From positions 372,001 to 436,000 of the forward strand of contig NZ_JAMYXM010000002.1 in the NCBI RefSeq assembly GCF_024158145.1: a DNA stretch of 64,000 bases, written 5' to 3'. How positions within the stretch are numbered: position 1 is the stretch's first letter; each line of letters starts with the position of its first letter. A program made the position numbers and the translations under genes. Of this stretch, positions 23,385-32,654 are shown piece after piece. Source of the stretch: Notoacmeibacter sp. MSK16QG-6. Lineage in GTDB: Bacteria; Pseudomonadota; Alphaproteobacteria; Rhizobiales; Rhizobiaceae. A model generated the notes under the pieces. The model did not search any database. It worked only from the letters and a program-made list of their open reading frames with translations, and was not told where the DNA came from.

Positions 23385-26039
23385 CTACTCCGCAGCAGCG
23401 GCCGTTTCCACACTCTGACAAATCGACGCGATTTCGCTACGGCATGAACCGCAATTGGTGCCTGCCCGCGTCGCTTCGCCAACACTTTCGACGCTGAAAC
23501 ATCCAGCCGCGACAGCATCGCGGATCGTATTGATGCCTACACCCTCGCAGGCGCACACGATCCGGCCCGGATCTTTTCCTACCCGAGAGCGGCCTGCGAG
23601 AACCTGCCATCGCGCCACTGGATCGTATGGCTGCCCGAGAGCGGCAACGACCGTGTTGCGAGAAACTTCCACCGGCTCGGGCGACAGGAACAACGCGCCG
23701 ACCAAGCGTCGATCATCGAAGAATGCAAATCGCGTCAGCCCATCCTGTGCATCGATATATCCGATTTCTTCGGCGTCGGGGCACAGCAGGAGGGCGCGGG
23801 CGAAAGAAAGCGGATCGGATGGCGCGTTATCTAAAGCGAATTCAGCGCGCCACCCGCTTTCCGTTCGCGCGACGGCCAGATAATTGCAGTCATCCCCTGC
23901 CGGTTTTTCAACCGATACGGCAAAACCGTAGCGGGCCAACGACACCGCTGAGAGCTCGGCTGAGCCAGCCTTCAAGGCCGGTTGCCCTGAAACTGGATCG
24001 GTCTGTGGCCCGATGAGAGAACCGATCCGGGCGCAGTTGGCGAACTGGTCGTTCCAATGCATCGGGACGAAAATCTCGCCCCGCCGAACCCGATCGGTAA
24101 TCAGTGCGCGCAGAAGCACTTCACCACGCTTGTTCGACAGTCTGGCGATATGCGCCGGCTCTATACCGTGCATGGCAGCATCGGCGGGATGAATTTCGCA
24201 GAACGGTTCGGCGATATGGGCGTTCAGCCGCGGCGCTTTCGCGGTGCGCGTCATCGTATGCCACTGGTCGCGAACCCGACCCGTATTGATACGCAAAAAT
24301 GCACCCGGCGAAGCTGAGGCCTCCGATGGGGTGACGGCAATCGCGCGCGCTTTTCCATCCGAGGTGAAGAACTTGCCATTTGCAAAGAAGCGCGTCTGCC
24401 GCGTTGGTGCGATAAAGTCTGGCGCGGGCCATTGGAACGGGCGCATCGCATCGTATTCGGAGCGGTCGAGGCTCTTGTATGCGCCGATGTCGAAGTCGCG
24501 GGCGCCATTGTTTTCGAAAGCCGAAAGCGCCGCATGCTCGGCAAAGATGGATGCCGGTCCGTCATAGGCGAATGACATGTCGAACCCCATGCGCTTGCCG
24601 ATCTCGGCCAGTTGCCACCAGTCCGCCTTTGCTTCTCCAGGCGGCGACAGAAAACCGCGCTGGCGGCTGATGCGACGTTCCGAATTGGTGACCGTCCCAT
24701 CTTTCTCGCCCCAAGCCAGCGAGGGTAGAACCACGTCCGCCACCTGCGTAGTGTCGGTCTCGGCCATGACATCCGAAACAACGGTGAACGGACAAGTGGC
24801 AATTGCCGACCTGACCCTATCGGCATCCGGCATCGACACAACTGGATTGGTCCCCATGATCCAGAGCGCCTTGATACGGCCATCGGCCACGGCGTCGAAG
24901 AGGTCGACCGCTTTGAGACCCGGTCTCGATGCGATGTATGGAGAGTTCCAAAAGCGTTGAACCCTGTCGCGGTCGGACTCGCTCTCGATTTCCATATGCG
25001 CGGCAAGCATATTGGCCAGGCCGCCGACCTCGCGGCCGCCCATGGCGTTAGGCTGGCCGGTAACGGAGAACGGCCCCATCCCGGCCTGGCCGATCCGGCC
25101 TGTCGCCAGATGACAGTTGATGATGGCGTTTACTTTATCCGTGCCAGAAGCGCTTTGATTGACGCCTTGGCTATAGACGGTCACGACACGCTCGGTGCGC
25201 GCAAAGAGATTGTAAAACGCACGTAGCTCCGCTTCCGATAGGCCCGTTTGCCGGCACAAGGCATCCATCGAAAGCCTCGATGCGGCGACGATGGCCCGGT
25301 CCAGACCACTCACATGGCGAGTGGCATAAGACTGGCGGACAGCGCCGACACCATAGAGATGGGTCAGCAGACCGACAAAAAGCGCAACATCACCGTCAGG
25401 CGCGATCTTCAGATGCATATCGGCGATCGAAGCGGTCTCGGTCCGGCGCGGATCGATCAGAACCACTTTCATATGTGGCCGCCGCTCGCGGGCTGCGACA
25501 ATCCGCTGGTAGAGGACCGGATGGCACCAGGCGAGGTTCGACCCAGTAAGAACGATCAGATCGGCCAATTCCAGATCGGCGTAGGTGCCGGGCACGGTGT
25601 CGGTGCCGAAAGCGCGGCGATGGCCGGCAACCGAACTGGCCATGCACAGCCGCGAATTGGTATCGATGTTGCCCGACCCGATGAAGCCCTTCATCAGTTT
25701 GTTGGCGACGTAATAATCTTCCGTCAGAAGCTGGCCTGAAACATAGAAAGCGACCGAGTCCGGTCCGTGTTCTTTTATCGTTTCGGAGAACCTGCGGGAA
25801 ATCAGATCGAGCGCATCGTCCCAGCCGGCGCGCTCCTTGCCGATCTGGGGGTAGAGAAGCCGGCCCTCCAGATCGACAGTCTGACCGAGAGCCGTTCCTT
25901 TGGAGCAAAGGCGGCCGAAATTTGCCGGATGATCGGGGTCACCGGCAATGTCGACGGAGCCACCCGTGCCTGCCGTCGCCAGCACGCCGCAGCCGACACC
26001 GCAATAGGGACATGTCGTGCAGGTCGTCTTTTCGGTCAT
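23385..26039 (-). CDS. nasA: Assimilatory nitrate reductase, catalytic subunit
   Basis: Cytoplasmic molybdenum enzyme reducing nitrate to nitrite. From ATG 26039 it is 884 residues. A 4Fe-4S cluster site comes first (TTCPYCGVGCGV, C10, C13, C17, and the fourth Cys in LCSKGTALG). Molybdopterin bis-MGD binding regions follow, for example YVSGQLLTEDYYVANKLMKG and VTGQPNAMGGREVGGLANML, then the C-terminal dinucleotide-binding domain with NTGRVRDQWHTMTRT. The end carries a BFD-like 2Fe-2S domain (IVCACEGVGINTIRDAV and TNCGSCRSEI), the usual electron entry of NasA. No signal peptide. It is the last gene of the cluster, after cynS. Confidence 0.95.
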   Translation of the reverse strand: MTEKTTCTTCPYCGVGCGVLATAGTGGSVDIAGDPDHPANFGRLCSKGTALGQTVDLEGRLLYPQIGKERAGWDDALDLISRRFSETIKEHGPDSVAFYVSGQLLTEDYYVANKLMKGFIGSGNIDTNSRLCMASSVAGHRRAFGTDTVPGTYADLELADLIVLTGSNLAWCHPVLYQRIVAARERRPHMKVVLIDPRRTETASIADMHLKIAPDGDVALFVGLLTHLYGVGAVRQSYATRHVSGLDRAIVAASRLSMDALCRQTGLSEAELRAFYNLFARTERVVTVYSQGVNQSASGTDKVNAIINCHLATGRIGQAGMGPFSVTGQPNAMGGREVGGLANMLAAHMEIESESDRDRVQRFWNSPYIASRPGLKAVDLFDAVADGRIKALWIMGTNPVVSMPDADRVRSAIATCPFTVVSDVMAETDTTQVADVVLPSLAWGEKDGTVTNSERRISRQRGFLSPPGEAKADWWQLAEIGKRMGFDMSFAYDGPASIFAEHAALSAFENNGARDFDIGAYKSLDRSEYDAMRPFQWPAPDFIAPTRQTRFFANGKFFTSDGKARAIAVTPSEASASPGAFLRINTGRVRDQWHTMTRTAKAPRLNAHIAEPFCEIHPADAAMHGIEPAHIARLSNKRGEVLLRALITDRVRRGEIFVPMHWNDQFANCARIGSLIGPQTDPVSGQPALKAGSAELSAVSLARYGFAVSVEKPAGDDCNYLAVARTESGWRAEFALDNAPSDPLSFARALLLCPDAEEIGYIDAQDGLTRFAFFDDRRLVGALFLSPEPVEVSRNTVVAALGQPYDPVARWQVLAGRSRVGKDPGRIVCACEGVGINTIRDAVAAGCFSVESVGEATRAGTNCGSCRSEIASICQSVETAAAAE

Positions 26040-26126
26040 GACCCGTGCCAACTCCGATTTTCAACTCTATGGATCGCCTTCAGAACGGCCCACCTTTTGC
26101 GGCGGGGTCCGAACAAGACCCTCACC

Positions 26127-26570
26127 TCACCAGGCATTGTACGGCAGAAACTTGCCGGTCATCTTGATCTCGATCCGGTCGCCCTTCTCGTAAGGCACTT
26201 TGTCGACGCTCATATCGAAATCGATGGCGCTCATAATACCGTCGCCGCCCTTTTCCTGGATAAGCTCTTTCACCGTCTGCCCGTAAACACCCATGATCTC
26301 ATAGAGACGATAGATGCAGGGGTCGGTCGGCACGGTCTGTACAAAGGTCTTGTTCGGAAATTCGGCGAGTACGATGGCCGCTTCCTGCGGCAGACCGAGA
26401 TTTTGCGTCAGCGACAGTGCTTTTTCCTTCGGCAGGGAATTCATGCCAAGACAGGCGGAGGTCACAAACACTTCGCTCATGCCGATATCCTCGGCGATCT
26501 TTGCCCAAGAAACTCCTGCAGCCCGCTTTTTCTCGTAAATGAGTTCGGTCACATCGGCCTTGCTCAGCAT
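26127..26570 (-). CDS. cynS: Cyanate hydratase (cyanase)
   Basis: Converts cyanate and bicarbonate to ammonia and carbon dioxide. The 147-residue protein has the N-terminal helix-turn-helix-like fold (SWAKIAEDIGMSEVFVTSACLGMNSLPKEKA) and the catalytic C-terminal domain. Compared with E. coli CynS, the catalytic Arg, Glu and Ser correspond to R88, E91 and S114. The end TGKFLPYNAW fits too. It lies between the kinase/phosphatase gene and nasA on the same strand, so cyanate detoxification or use as a nitrogen source is tied to nitrate assimilation. No cynT or cynR is beside it. Confidence 0.95.
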   Translation of the reverse strand: MLSKADVTELIYEKKRAAGVSWAKIAEDIGMSEVFVTSACLGMNSLPKEKALSLTQNLGLPQEAAIVLAEFPNKTFVQTVPTDPCIYRLYEIMGVYGQTVKELIQEKGGDGIMSAIDFDMSVDKVPYEKGDRIEIKMTGKFLPYNAW

Positions 26571-26606
26571 TTTATTTCTCCATCGATTTCGGTTTCGGAA
26601 TGGTGG

Positions 26607-28346
26607 TCATGGCATTGCCCTTTCGATCAGCAGGCCAAAGCACAGAAGCGCCAGAAGCAGGCTGACGATCCGCCAGAAACGAACCGGATCGCGCTCCATG
26701 AAAGATCGCGCGGCAACGCCTGGCAGTGCTGGGTTGGGTGTCGAAAGATCGGCGATAAATTCCGCCGGCTCTTCGTAACGGCGATGAGGATCGAAGTGGG
26801 TGGCGCGGCGGAGCGCGGCATCGATCCATCGAGGTATCGCTGAATCATCGCCGCTTGCAGGCTGATAGGAGACACGCTTTTGCTGAGCGCGCGTCCGGGT
26901 TCGCGCCATTTCGGCGCCATAGGGAAGCCTGCCTGTCAGCATCTGATAGGTGATGACCCCGAGCGAATAAACGTCGGAGGTGGCCGTGCCGCCTTCACCG
27001 AGGAAGTATTCCGGCGCCGCATATTGCATCGTACCGAGCATGGCTTCATCGCCCGGAGCCGCGCCTGCCTCGTCCACACCCGCGACCCGTGTCGCACCGA
27101 AATCGATCAGCGTGACATGACCGGTCTCGTCGATCATCACGTTTTCGGGTCGCAAATCCTGATGGATCATCTGACGCCTGTGCATAGCCTGAAGCCCATT
27201 GGCGATCTGGACGACGATAGCCCGGACGCTTGCCAAATCCGGAGCCGGATTATCCGCCATCCAGCGGGTCAACGTTCTGGCCTTTAGCAACTCCATCGTG
27301 GTGTAGAGGTATTTTCGTGGCCGCCCTTGCGTATGTGCGTTGAGAAGATGTGGATTGGCGAGTCGGCGGGCGACCCATTCCTCCATCAGCATTCGCCGCA
27401 AATGCCCTTTGTCCTGAGACATATCCAGAGCAGGAATTTTTAGGGCGACTTGTGCGCCGGTCTCGACGTCAACGGCCTCGAACAGGTGGCTGCGGGCGGA
27501 AGCGTATATTCGACGGACGAGCCTCCAGCCATCGAAAATCTCACCGGCCTCGGGAATGAGCTGTGGCGGCGCCAGATCGCCATCGTAAAGCAGCTCTGCG
27601 ATGCCCGCCTCAGGCAAGGTTTCGATGCGAACGATCTGAATCGTAAGATTGTCGCTCGAACCTTGTTCGAGCGCCCTTGAAGCAATTGTCCGCGCGGCCG
27701 CATCGAGGTCGTTGCCGCCGCTGTGGATCAGGCGCGCCATGTCAGCGTCAGAAACGTGTTCGTGCACGCCATCAGTGGTCAGGACATAGACGTCGCCCTC
27801 GCTCAGAGGCACCGTGCGGTAATCGATTTCGACATGCCCGGCCATGCCGAGTGCGCGGCCAAGATAGTCTTCTTCGGCGGAAAATCGGATACGGTGATCT
27901 TCGGTCAGTCGCTCGAGCACCTCGCCGGCGAGGCGAAAGATACGACTGTCCCCGATATGGAAAAGATGCGCCGTTCGAGCCTTGAGAACCAGCGCGGAAA
28001 AAGTGGTTACATGCCCATGATCGCGATCTGCGACATGGGTGCGACGCGTCTCGCCGTAGAGCCAGCTATTGGCTGCAGCGATAACGCGCGAGGCTGCTGT
28101 TTTCACCGTCCAGGAATCGGAAGTGCAGTAATAGTCCGATAGAAAGCTCTTGATCGCCGATTGGGCCGCGATGTGGCTGACGGGTGACGATGAGATGCCG
28201 TCGGCTATGGCGACCGCGATCCCTTTTAGAGCGAGCGCCGGCTGGGCAGGAATGATCGCGCCGTAGAAATCCTGATTGGCCGGCTTAAGGCCCGCCTCAG
28301 AATATTGTCCGATGGAAATGGCGAGATCGCGGGCCACTGGCTTCAA
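26607..28346 (-). CDS. PP2C phosphatase / Ser-Thr kinase fusion of the nas cluster
   Basis: A 579-residue two-enzyme protein. Residues 1-240 are a PP2C phosphatase (AIADGISSSPVSHIA, LFHIGDSRIFRL, VLTTDGVHEHV, SSDNLTIQIVRI), with the metal-binding Asp present. Residues about 265-540 are a protein kinase with the lysine in VALKIP, the catalytic IHQDLRPENVMI, LIDFGATRV and the AAPEYFLGEGG activation segment. The glycine-rich loop (YASARSHLFEAV) is degenerate. A hydrophobic segment at about 556-577 is the C-terminal anchor, so both enzymes face the cytoplasm. Longest frame starts with TTG 28346 and no strong Shine-Dalgarno. Such fusions are known beside nitrate assimilation genes in Proteobacteria, but the phosphorylation target is unknown. 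Confidence 0.88.
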   Translation of the reverse strand: MKPVARDLAISIGQYSEAGLKPANQDFYGAIIPAQPALALKGIAVAIADGISSSPVSHIAAQSAIKSFLSDYYCTSDSWTVKTAASRVIAAANSWLYGETRRTHVADRDHGHVTTFSALVLKARTAHLFHIGDSRIFRLAGEVLERLTEDHRIRFSAEEDYLGRALGMAGHVEIDYRTVPLSEGDVYVLTTDGVHEHVSDADMARLIHSGGNDLDAAARTIASRALEQGSSDNLTIQIVRIETLPEAGIAELLYDGDLAPPQLIPEAGEIFDGWRLVRRIYASARSHLFEAVDVETGAQVALKIPALDMSQDKGHLRRMLMEEWVARRLANPHLLNAHTQGRPRKYLYTTMELLKARTLTRWMADNPAPDLASVRAIVVQIANGLQAMHRRQMIHQDLRPENVMIDETGHVTLIDFGATRVAGVDEAGAAPGDEAMLGTMQYAAPEYFLGEGGTATSDVYSLGVITYQMLTGRLPYGAEMARTRTRAQQKRVSYQPASGDDSAIPRWIDAALRRATHFDPHRRYEEPAEFIADLSTPNPALPGVAARSFMERDPVRFWRIVSLLLALLCFGLLIERAMP

Positions 28347-28409
28347 TCTTGTTTCGAAGTGGGAGCAAGGCCCGCTGTTTCAAATATGACCAGCGGGCCC
28401 GCCATTCGT

Positions 28410-29267
28410 TTATTCGGCAGCAGGCTGCTGGGCCAGCGGGCTGACCGGACCGGCAGCGCTGGCTGCATCTCGGCGTTTGGCGAGATTATGGGTTGAGTAC
28501 AGCGTCGCGCCGACAAACGTCAGGCCGCCGACGACATTGCCGAGAATGGTCGGAATTTCATTGAAAAGGAAATAGTCCGACCAACCGAACTGGCCGCCAA
28601 GCATGATACCGGATGGGAACAGGAACATGTTGACGATCGAGTGCTCGAAACCGAGGTAGAAAAAGACGAGGATCGGCATCCACATCGCGATGACTTTGCC
28701 GGAAACCGAGGTCGACATCATCGCCGCGACAACGCCGGTCGAAACCATCCAATTGCACATCACCGCGCGAATGAAGAGGGTCAGCATGCCGCCGAAGCCG
28801 GCTTCGGCATAACCGAGCGTCCGGCCTTCGCCGATAATGCCGATCTTCTGGCCTACCGCGTTCGGCTCCTGCGTAAAGCCCATGGTGAAGATGATCGCCA
28901 TGAAGACGGCGGTGGTCATCGCGCCGGCGAAGTTGCCGACGAAAACCAGACCCCAATTGCGCATCAGACCTTTGAGGGTGACGCCGGGGCGGCGGTCCCA
29001 GAGAGCAAGCGGGACGAGAGTGAACACCCCCGTCAGAAGATCGAAGCCTAGAAGGTAGAGCATGCAGAAGCCGACAGGAAAGAGCAGTGCTCCAACCAGC
29101 GGATTGCCCGTATTGACGGTAATTGTAACGGCAAATGCTGCGGCAAGCGCCAGAATGGCGCCGGCCATATAGGCGCGTATCAAGGTGTCCTTGGTGCTCA
29201 TGAAGACCTTGGCTTCACCGGCATCGACCATTTTGGTGACAAATTCCGCTGGAGCGAGATATGACAT
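28410..29267 (-). CDS. Formate/nitrite transporter family channel
   Basis: A 285-residue inner-membrane protein of the FocA/NirC class, with six hydrophobic segments. The family motif region is RNWGLVFVGNFAGAMTTAVFMAII, and the half-helix regions are FDLLTGVFTLVPLAL and FLFPSGIMLGGQFGWSDYF. AGGA stands eight bases before the ATG. In the nas setting it most likely moves nitrite, or nitrate, across the membrane, feeding or relieving NirBD. Because focA and nirC are hard to tell apart by sequence, I give no symbol. Confidence 0.85.
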   Translation of the reverse strand: MSYLAPAEFVTKMVDAGEAKVFMSTKDTLIRAYMAGAILALAAAFAVTITVNTGNPLVGALLFPVGFCMLYLLGFDLLTGVFTLVPLALWDRRPGVTLKGLMRNWGLVFVGNFAGAMTTAVFMAIIFTMGFTQEPNAVGQKIGIIGEGRTLGYAEAGFGGMLTLFIRAVMCNWMVSTGVVAAMMSTSVSGKVIAMWMPILVFFYLGFEHSIVNMFLFPSGIMLGGQFGWSDYFLFNEIPTILGNVVGGLTFVGATLYSTHNLAKRRDAASAAGPVSPLAQQPAAE

Positions 29268-29386
29268 GGGAGGATGTCCTTTGTTCTCACGATGGATGAC
29301 TGACAGAGCGTGGTGGCTGGCGAAGGGCTAAGTCGTCCTCGGCCTTGGCATGTCGGCCCGCCTGATATGGCTGGCCGGATGGCGTG

Positions 29387-29746
29387 TCAGGCGGCGCTTG
29401 CCGTCTGCGCAATCGAAGCAATGTCCGAGGCCGCGATGAAAATGATGCCGTCGCGCACCTGGGTCCGGAAGGTGGTGACGTGGCCCTCGTCGGCCCCCTG
29501 CGCTTCACCGGTGTCGAGCGCGATCACCATATTGTGAAGCGGGCAGGTCACGCAGCCGCCGTGAACGATACCCTGGCTCAGCGGCCCGCCCCGATGCGGA
29601 CAGCGGTCCTCGATGGCGTAAACGTCGTCTTCCGCCGTGCGGAAAACGGCGACACGAAGGGCACCGGCATCGACGCATCGCGCGCCCTCGCGAGGAATGT
29701 CTGTGACAGCGCCTATGGAAATCCATTCTGACTCGAAAGCGTTCAT
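29387..29746 (-). CDS. nirD: Nitrite reductase (NADH) small subunit
   Basis: Rieske-type 2Fe-2S partner of NirB. The 119-residue protein has CPHRGGPLSQGI and CPLHNMVIALDTGE, so the ligands are C49, H51, C68 and H71. The ATG at 29746 has AAAGGGGA just upstream and follows the nirB stop by 11 bases. A longer open frame on the same strand running to 30502 is only a shadow of nirB and was cut at this start. Confidence 0.95.
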   Translation of the reverse strand: MNAFESEWISIGAVTDIPREGARCVDAGALRVAVFRTAEDDVYAIEDRCPHRGGPLSQGIVHGGCVTCPLHNMVIALDTGEAQGADEGHVTTFRTQVRDGIIFIAASDIASIAQTASAA

Positions 29747-29757
29747 CACGTCCCCTT

Positions 29758-32208
29758 TCATTCTGCGGCCTGTAGCTTGGAGAGGGTGGCCATCGGCTGG
29801 AACTCGTGCTTGTCCTTGCCGGAAACCCGTTCGTCCCACGGATCGACCTGCGCGAAAGTCTGGCTGAAAACGAAACGGTCGAAATAGGCCTTGCGGGCAT
29901 CCGCATCGCCCATGATCTGGCGGCGAATTTCCTCGACGCCGATGCGTTTGGCCCATTTGTAGATGCGTTCCAGATAGTGGCCCTGCTCTCGGTACATCTG
30001 GACGACCGCGACAATGTGCTCCAGCGCCTCGTCTTCGGTCTTCACATTGCCGAGAATTTCCGTGCCCTTGATGTCGAGCCCGGCTGCGCCTGCGAAGTGA
30101 ATTTCGTAGCCGGAATCCACGCAGATCACACCGACATCCTTGCAGGTCGCTTCGGCGCAATTGCGCGGGCAACCGGAGACGGCCATCTTGACCTTGGCCG
30201 GCGTCCACGACCCCCACATGAACTTTTCGATACGGACGCCGAGGCCGGTCGAATCCTGCGTTCCGAAGCGGCACCAATCCGTGCCGACGCAGGTTTTGAC
30301 CGTGCGCAGGCCCTTTGCATAGGCGTGACCGGAAACGAAGCCTGCCTTGCCAAGGTCGGCCCAAACTGCCGGGAGATCCTCTTTCTTGATCCCGAGCATG
30401 TCGATCCGCTGGCCGCCCGTCACTTTGACGGTCGGGATATCGAACTTGTCGACACAATCGGCGATGGCCCGCAATTCGGCGGACGATGTCTGGCCACCCC
30501 ACATCCGGGGCACCACACTGTAAGTGCCATCCTTCTGGATGTTGGCGTGAACGCGTTCATTGATGAAGCGGGACTGGTAATCGTCCGCATATTCGTCCGG
30601 CCAGTCGCAGACCATGTAGTAATTGAGCGCAGGCCGGCACTTGGCGCAGCCCCCGGAACTCTTCCATTCCAATGCCTGCATTAGGGCTGGAATGCTTTTC
30701 AGTTCCTTTGCCTTGATGAGACGACGCACATCGTTATGCGAGAGGTCGGTGCAGCCGCACATCGGTTTGACGGCATTGGGGTTGAATGCATCGCCAAGTG
30801 TCGCGGCCATCAGGCCTTCGACCAGGCCGGTGCATGTACCGCAACTCGCCGAGGCTTTCGTGTGGGCTCGCACCTCGTCCAACGATGTGAGCCCCTTGCT
30901 CGTGATCGCCTCGACGATGGTGCCCTTGCAAATGCCGTTACAGCCGCAGATTTCCGCATCAAGCGGCAAGGCTGCAACGGCCGCCGTAGGGTCCAGAGGG
31001 GCACCCCCCTTATAGGCCGAACCGAAGATGAGCGTATCGCGCATCTCCGAAATGTCGGTGCTCTTCTTCATAAGATCGTAGAACCAGGCGCCATCGGCGG
31101 TTTCGCCATAAAGGACGATGCCGATGATCTTGTCGTTCTTAAGCACGAGCCGCTTGTAGATACCGGCCGTCGCATCGCGCAGAACGATCTCCTCCCGGTC
31201 GTCGCCCTCGGCAAAATCACCGGCAGAATAGAGGTTGATACCCGTCACCTTCAGCCGCGTCGGCGTCTCCGAGTGAGCGAACGCTTTCGACACATCTCCA
31301 GAGAGATGGCCGGCCAGGACCTTGGCCATTTCGTAAAGCGGAGCGACCAGCCCATAAACCTGACCTTCCACTTCCACGCACTCGCCGACCGAAAAGATAT
31401 CTGGATCGGAAGTCGACATGGCGGGCGAGCAGACAATGCCGCGATTGACTTCGAGGCCAGCATCCTTCGCCAAAGCAACGTTCGGCCGAATGCCGACGGC
31501 CATGACGACGAGCGAGGCATCGATAACGGTGCCATCTTTGAGTTCGACGCCAGTGACTTTATCCTCGCCAAGAATGCGAGCTGTGTGCGCCTCGGTAATC
31601 ACCTTGATACCGCGCTTTTGAAGCTCATTCTGCAGCAGATAGCCGGCGGAAGGGTCGAGCTGCCGCTCCATGAGTGTCGGCATCAAATGCAGAACGGTCA
31701 CGTCCATGCCACGTTCTTTCAGGCCGGCTGCGGCTTCCAGACCCAAAAGGCCGCCGCCGATAACCACCGCCTTTTCGCGCGACTGGGCGGCCAACAGCAT
31801 CGCCTCGACATCGTCAAGATCACGGTAGCTGAGAACACCCGCAAGATCATGACCGGGAACCGGAATGATGAACGGATTGGAGCCAGTGGCAACCACCAGC
31901 TTATCATAGGGTACCGTCTCTCCATGCTCTGAGGTTACGGTCTTGGCCACCCGGTCGATGGCAACCACCTTATGACCTTTATAGAGAGTCACGCCGCGTT
32001 CCACGTACCAGCCATCGCCATGAATGACGATTTCATCGAATGTCTTCTCGCCCGAGAGCACTGGCGACAGCATGATACGGTCGTAATTGACGCGCGGCTC
32101 TGCATTGAAAATCGTCACATCATAGGCGTCTGGCGCCGCCTCGATAAGATGTTCCAGCATACGTCCCGGCGCCATGCCGTTTCCTATGACGACCAGTTTC
32201 TGTTTCAT
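29758..32208 (-). CDS. nirB: Nitrite reductase (NADH) large subunit
   Basis: Siroheme enzyme that reduces nitrite to ammonium with NADH. The 816-residue protein starts MKQKLVVIGNGMAPGRML, an FAD/NADH binding domain. BFD-like 2Fe-2S segments follow (EICGCNGICKGTIVEAI and ASCGTCTGLVEGL). The C-terminal nitrite/sulfite-reductase domain has the siroheme-4Fe-4S site in VGTDWCRFGTQDSTGLG and SGCPRNCAEATCKD. GGGGAAAG stands just before the ATG; the frame runs back to 32346 without support. It needs siroheme, but no siroheme synthase gene is in the cluster. Confidence 0.96.
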   Translation of the reverse strand: MKQKLVVIGNGMAPGRMLEHLIEAAPDAYDVTIFNAEPRVNYDRIMLSPVLSGEKTFDEIVIHGDGWYVERGVTLYKGHKVVAIDRVAKTVTSEHGETVPYDKLVVATGSNPFIIPVPGHDLAGVLSYRDLDDVEAMLLAAQSREKAVVIGGGLLGLEAAAGLKERGMDVTVLHLMPTLMERQLDPSAGYLLQNELQKRGIKVITEAHTARILGEDKVTGVELKDGTVIDASLVVMAVGIRPNVALAKDAGLEVNRGIVCSPAMSTSDPDIFSVGECVEVEGQVYGLVAPLYEMAKVLAGHLSGDVSKAFAHSETPTRLKVTGINLYSAGDFAEGDDREEIVLRDATAGIYKRLVLKNDKIIGIVLYGETADGAWFYDLMKKSTDISEMRDTLIFGSAYKGGAPLDPTAAVAALPLDAEICGCNGICKGTIVEAITSKGLTSLDEVRAHTKASASCGTCTGLVEGLMAATLGDAFNPNAVKPMCGCTDLSHNDVRRLIKAKELKSIPALMQALEWKSSGGCAKCRPALNYYMVCDWPDEYADDYQSRFINERVHANIQKDGTYSVVPRMWGGQTSSAELRAIADCVDKFDIPTVKVTGGQRIDMLGIKKEDLPAVWADLGKAGFVSGHAYAKGLRTVKTCVGTDWCRFGTQDSTGLGVRIEKFMWGSWTPAKVKMAVSGCPRNCAEATCKDVGVICVDSGYEIHFAGAAGLDIKGTEILGNVKTEDEALEHIVAVVQMYREQGHYLERIYKWAKRIGVEEIRRQIMGDADARKAYFDRFVFSQTFAQVDPWDERVSGKDKHEFQPMATLSKLQAAE

Positions 32209-32225
32209 CGGTCTTTCCCCGTCGT

Positions 32226-32645
32226 TCAGGCGGCTTGCGCGTTTGCGGCGTCGATCATGACCGCCGAAAGGGTTGAGTAGGCTTTGGTCCAGGCGGCCTC
32301 CGTCTCGGCGTCGAAGGCATCGCCAAGACCTTGGTCCAGGGTCCAAAGAAGCGCCGCGCCTACTGGCGCGTAGTGCTCGTTCTTCACGCCGTAGTCGGTA
32401 TGGCGCACCGCAAGATTCTGCGCCGCGGGGACAAGCTCATCGAGCCTGTCCAGCGCGCCGACCACGAAGGTAAGGGTGCCCATCAGCTTGCGGCCCTGCT
32501 CCTTCAGGTCGGTGGCGGCGAAGAGGGGCTTCACCTCCGGCGCAATCTCGAAAAGCCTGCCGTAGAAAAGTTCGGCTGCTTGCGGAGCGATGGGCGCTAC
32601 CTTGGCGAAGGAGGTTCTGACACGGGTAATCTCTTGAGGTGTCAT
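32226..32645 (-). CDS. Single-domain globin of the nas cluster
   Basis: A 139-residue haem protein of the flavohaemoglobin-like globin class without the reductase part. MTPQEITRVRTSFAKVAP opens the A helix, ELFYGRLFEIAPEVKPLFA is the B-C-D region, and RHTDYGVKNEHYAPVGAALLW is the F-G region with the proximal histidine candidate H82. Q50 is the likely distal residue. The gene starts nine bases after the ABC ATPase stop and ends 17 bases before nirB, so it is embedded in the operon. The likely job is removal of nitric oxide made as a side product of nitrite reduction; that is inference. Confidence 0.85.
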   Translation of the reverse strand: MTPQEITRVRTSFAKVAPIAPQAAELFYGRLFEIAPEVKPLFAATDLKEQGRKLMGTLTFVVGALDRLDELVPAAQNLAVRHTDYGVKNEHYAPVGAALLWTLDQGLGDAFDAETEAAWTKAYSTLSAVMIDAANAQAA

Positions 32646-32654
32646 CTGGCTCTC

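Noticed and set aside
29746-30502. Upstream extension of the nirD frame
   Set aside because: The part before ATG 29746 lies inside nirB in another frame; only the last 119 codons are Rieske-like.
30736-31932. 398-codon plus-strand frame across nirB
   Set aside because: Antisense of a fully recognisable nirB; no ribosome binding site or domain.
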